From positions 1-16,573 of the forward strand of contig JBNJGE010000061.1 of NCBI GenBank assembly GCA_051747505.1: 16,573 nucleotides of DNA, written 5' to 3'. Under the pieces are notes generated by a model that did not search any database, was not told the DNA's origin, and saw only the letters and a program-made list of their open reading frames with translations. The position numbers and the translations under genes were made by a program. Below, one piece after another: positions 15,838-16,573 of the stretch (its first letter is position 1; each line of letters opens with the position of its first letter). Source of the DNA: Albimonas sp051747505. Lineage in GTDB: Bacteria; Pseudomonadota; Alphaproteobacteria; Rhodobacterales; Rhodobacteraceae.

Positions 15838-16573
15838 GCGAGGCGCCGCTGGCCCTGATCGCCGGGGAAGGGGACCTGCCGCGGCTGATCGCGGAGGAAA
15901 GGGCGCGGCGCGGAGCCGGCTGCCTCGTGATACGCTTCGAGGGGACGGTGGCCCCCTGGGCGGAGGCGCATGACGTGTTGGACCTGCCTTTCGAGAAGCC
16001 GGGCCGGCTGTTCCGGGCGCTGGAGGCGCGGGGCTGCCGGCAGGTGTGCTTCGCCGGCGCCATGGTGCGGCCGAGGCTGGACCCGCTGCGCTTCGACCTG
16101 AAGGCGGTGCGCCTGGCGCCGAAGGTGATGCGGCTGCTGAGGCAGGGCGACGACGCGATGCTGCGGGGGCTGGCAGGCGTTTTCGAGGACGAGGGCTACG
16201 AGGTGGTGGCCCCGCATGAGCAGCTGGCGGGGCTGCTGGCGGAGGCCGGGACGCTGGGGGGCGTGGAGCCCTCGGACGGCGATCTGGAGGACGCGGCGCG
16301 CGCGGCGGAGCTGGTCCGCGCCATCGGGGCCGTGGATGCGGGGCAGGCGGCGGTGGCCGCCGAGGGGGTCTGCCTGGGGCTGGAGGCCATCGCGGGCACG
16401 GACGCGCTGCTGGACGAGGTGGCGCGGCTGCCCGCGCGGCTGCGGCCGGAGCGCGGCGGGGTGCTTTGCAAGGCGCCCAAGCCGGGGCAGGACTGGCGCA
16501 TGGACCTGCCCGCGATCGGGCCGGAGACGGTGCGCCGGGCCGCCGCGGCGGGGCTGAGGGGCGTCTGCGTGGA
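15834..16573 (+). CDS. lpxI: UDP-2,3-diacylglucosamine pyrophosphatase LpxI, C-terminus cut by window edge
   Basis: LpxI hydrolyses UDP-2,3-diacylglucosamine to lipid X, the step done by LpxH in E. coli; it is the usual form in alphaproteobacteria. 246 residues are visible of about 270-285 expected, and no stop occurs before the end. The N-terminal domain shows LALIAGEGDLPRLIAEERAR (6-25), CRQVCFAGAMVRPRLDPLRF (68-87) and LRQGDDAMLRGLAGVFEDEG (102-121). The C-terminal domain has VCLGLEAIAGTDALL (179-193) and the catalytic segment CKAPKPGQDWRMDLPAIGP (212-230). In that segment Asp220/Asp224 include the aspartate region shown essential in Caulobacter LpxI. The ATG at 15834 overlaps the lpxA stop by 4 nt. 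lpxB would be expected next. Confidence 0.95.
   Translation, partial: MSEAPLALIAGEGDLPRLIAEERARRGAGCLVIRFEGTVAPWAEAHDVLDLPFEKPGRLFRALEARGCRQVCFAGAMVRPRLDPLRFDLKAVRLAPKVMRLLRQGDDAMLRGLAGVFEDEGYEVVAPHEQLAGLLAEAGTLGGVEPSDGDLEDAARAAELVRAIGAVDAGQAAVAAEGVCLGLEAIAGTDALLDEVARLPARLRPERGGVLCKAPKPGQDWRMDLPAIGPETVRRAAAAGLRGVCV

Overview
The window is a chromosomal segment of a very GC-rich alphaproteobacterium, most likely a member of the Rhodobacterales. This is inferred from very strong G/C preference at third codon positions, from a helicase - S4 protein - FdxA ferredoxin - CarD cluster, from dapD and dapE flanking one small gene of unknown function, and from LpxI rather than LpxH for UDP-diacylglucosamine hydrolysis. 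It reads as ordinary core genome: 17 protein genes (two cut by the window ends), tightly packed, with no gap over 300 bases. I see no RNA gene, insertion sequence, prophage, CRISPR array or attachment site.

Left part (1-4237). A partial moaA (molybdenum cofactor) and a long-form LOG-family nucleotide phosphoribohydrolase lie on the minus strand, separated by a perfect 19-bp inverted repeat whose loop is a G-quadruplex motif. Divergent from LOG runs dapD - a 109-residue unknown - dapE, two steps of the succinylase branch of lysine/diaminopimelate synthesis. dapE is preceded by an AT-rich structured leader.

Middle part (4238-9959, minus strand). Reading right to left: a secreted TPR protein, a SUV3-like DExH RNA helicase with a long disordered acidic linker, an S4-domain RNA-binding protein, the seven-iron ferredoxin FdxA, and the transcription factor CarD with its terminator. 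Plausible sigma70 promoters precede fdxA and carD. The carD one has T at the last -10 position and the fdxA one does not, which matters in Rhodobacter CarD biology. The short gap between the converging dapE and carD ends carries helically phased repeats.

Right part (10092-16573, plus strand). A small SCP2 lipid-binding protein is translationally coupled to a PldB-like alpha/beta hydrolase. It is followed by the envelope cluster bamA - skp/ompH - fabZ - lpxA - lpxI (partial), which covers outer-membrane protein insertion, a periplasmic chaperone, and the fatty-acid and early lipid A steps. skp starts inside the end of bamA. A hairpin and a promoter-like element separate skp from fabZ.

I did not find a convincing undescribed multi-gene system. 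The best leads are non-coding: the G4-loop inverted repeat, the repeats at 4258-4301, the dapE leader, and the contrast between the carD and fdxA promoters. The conserved-looking unknown between dapD and dapE is also worth a look.
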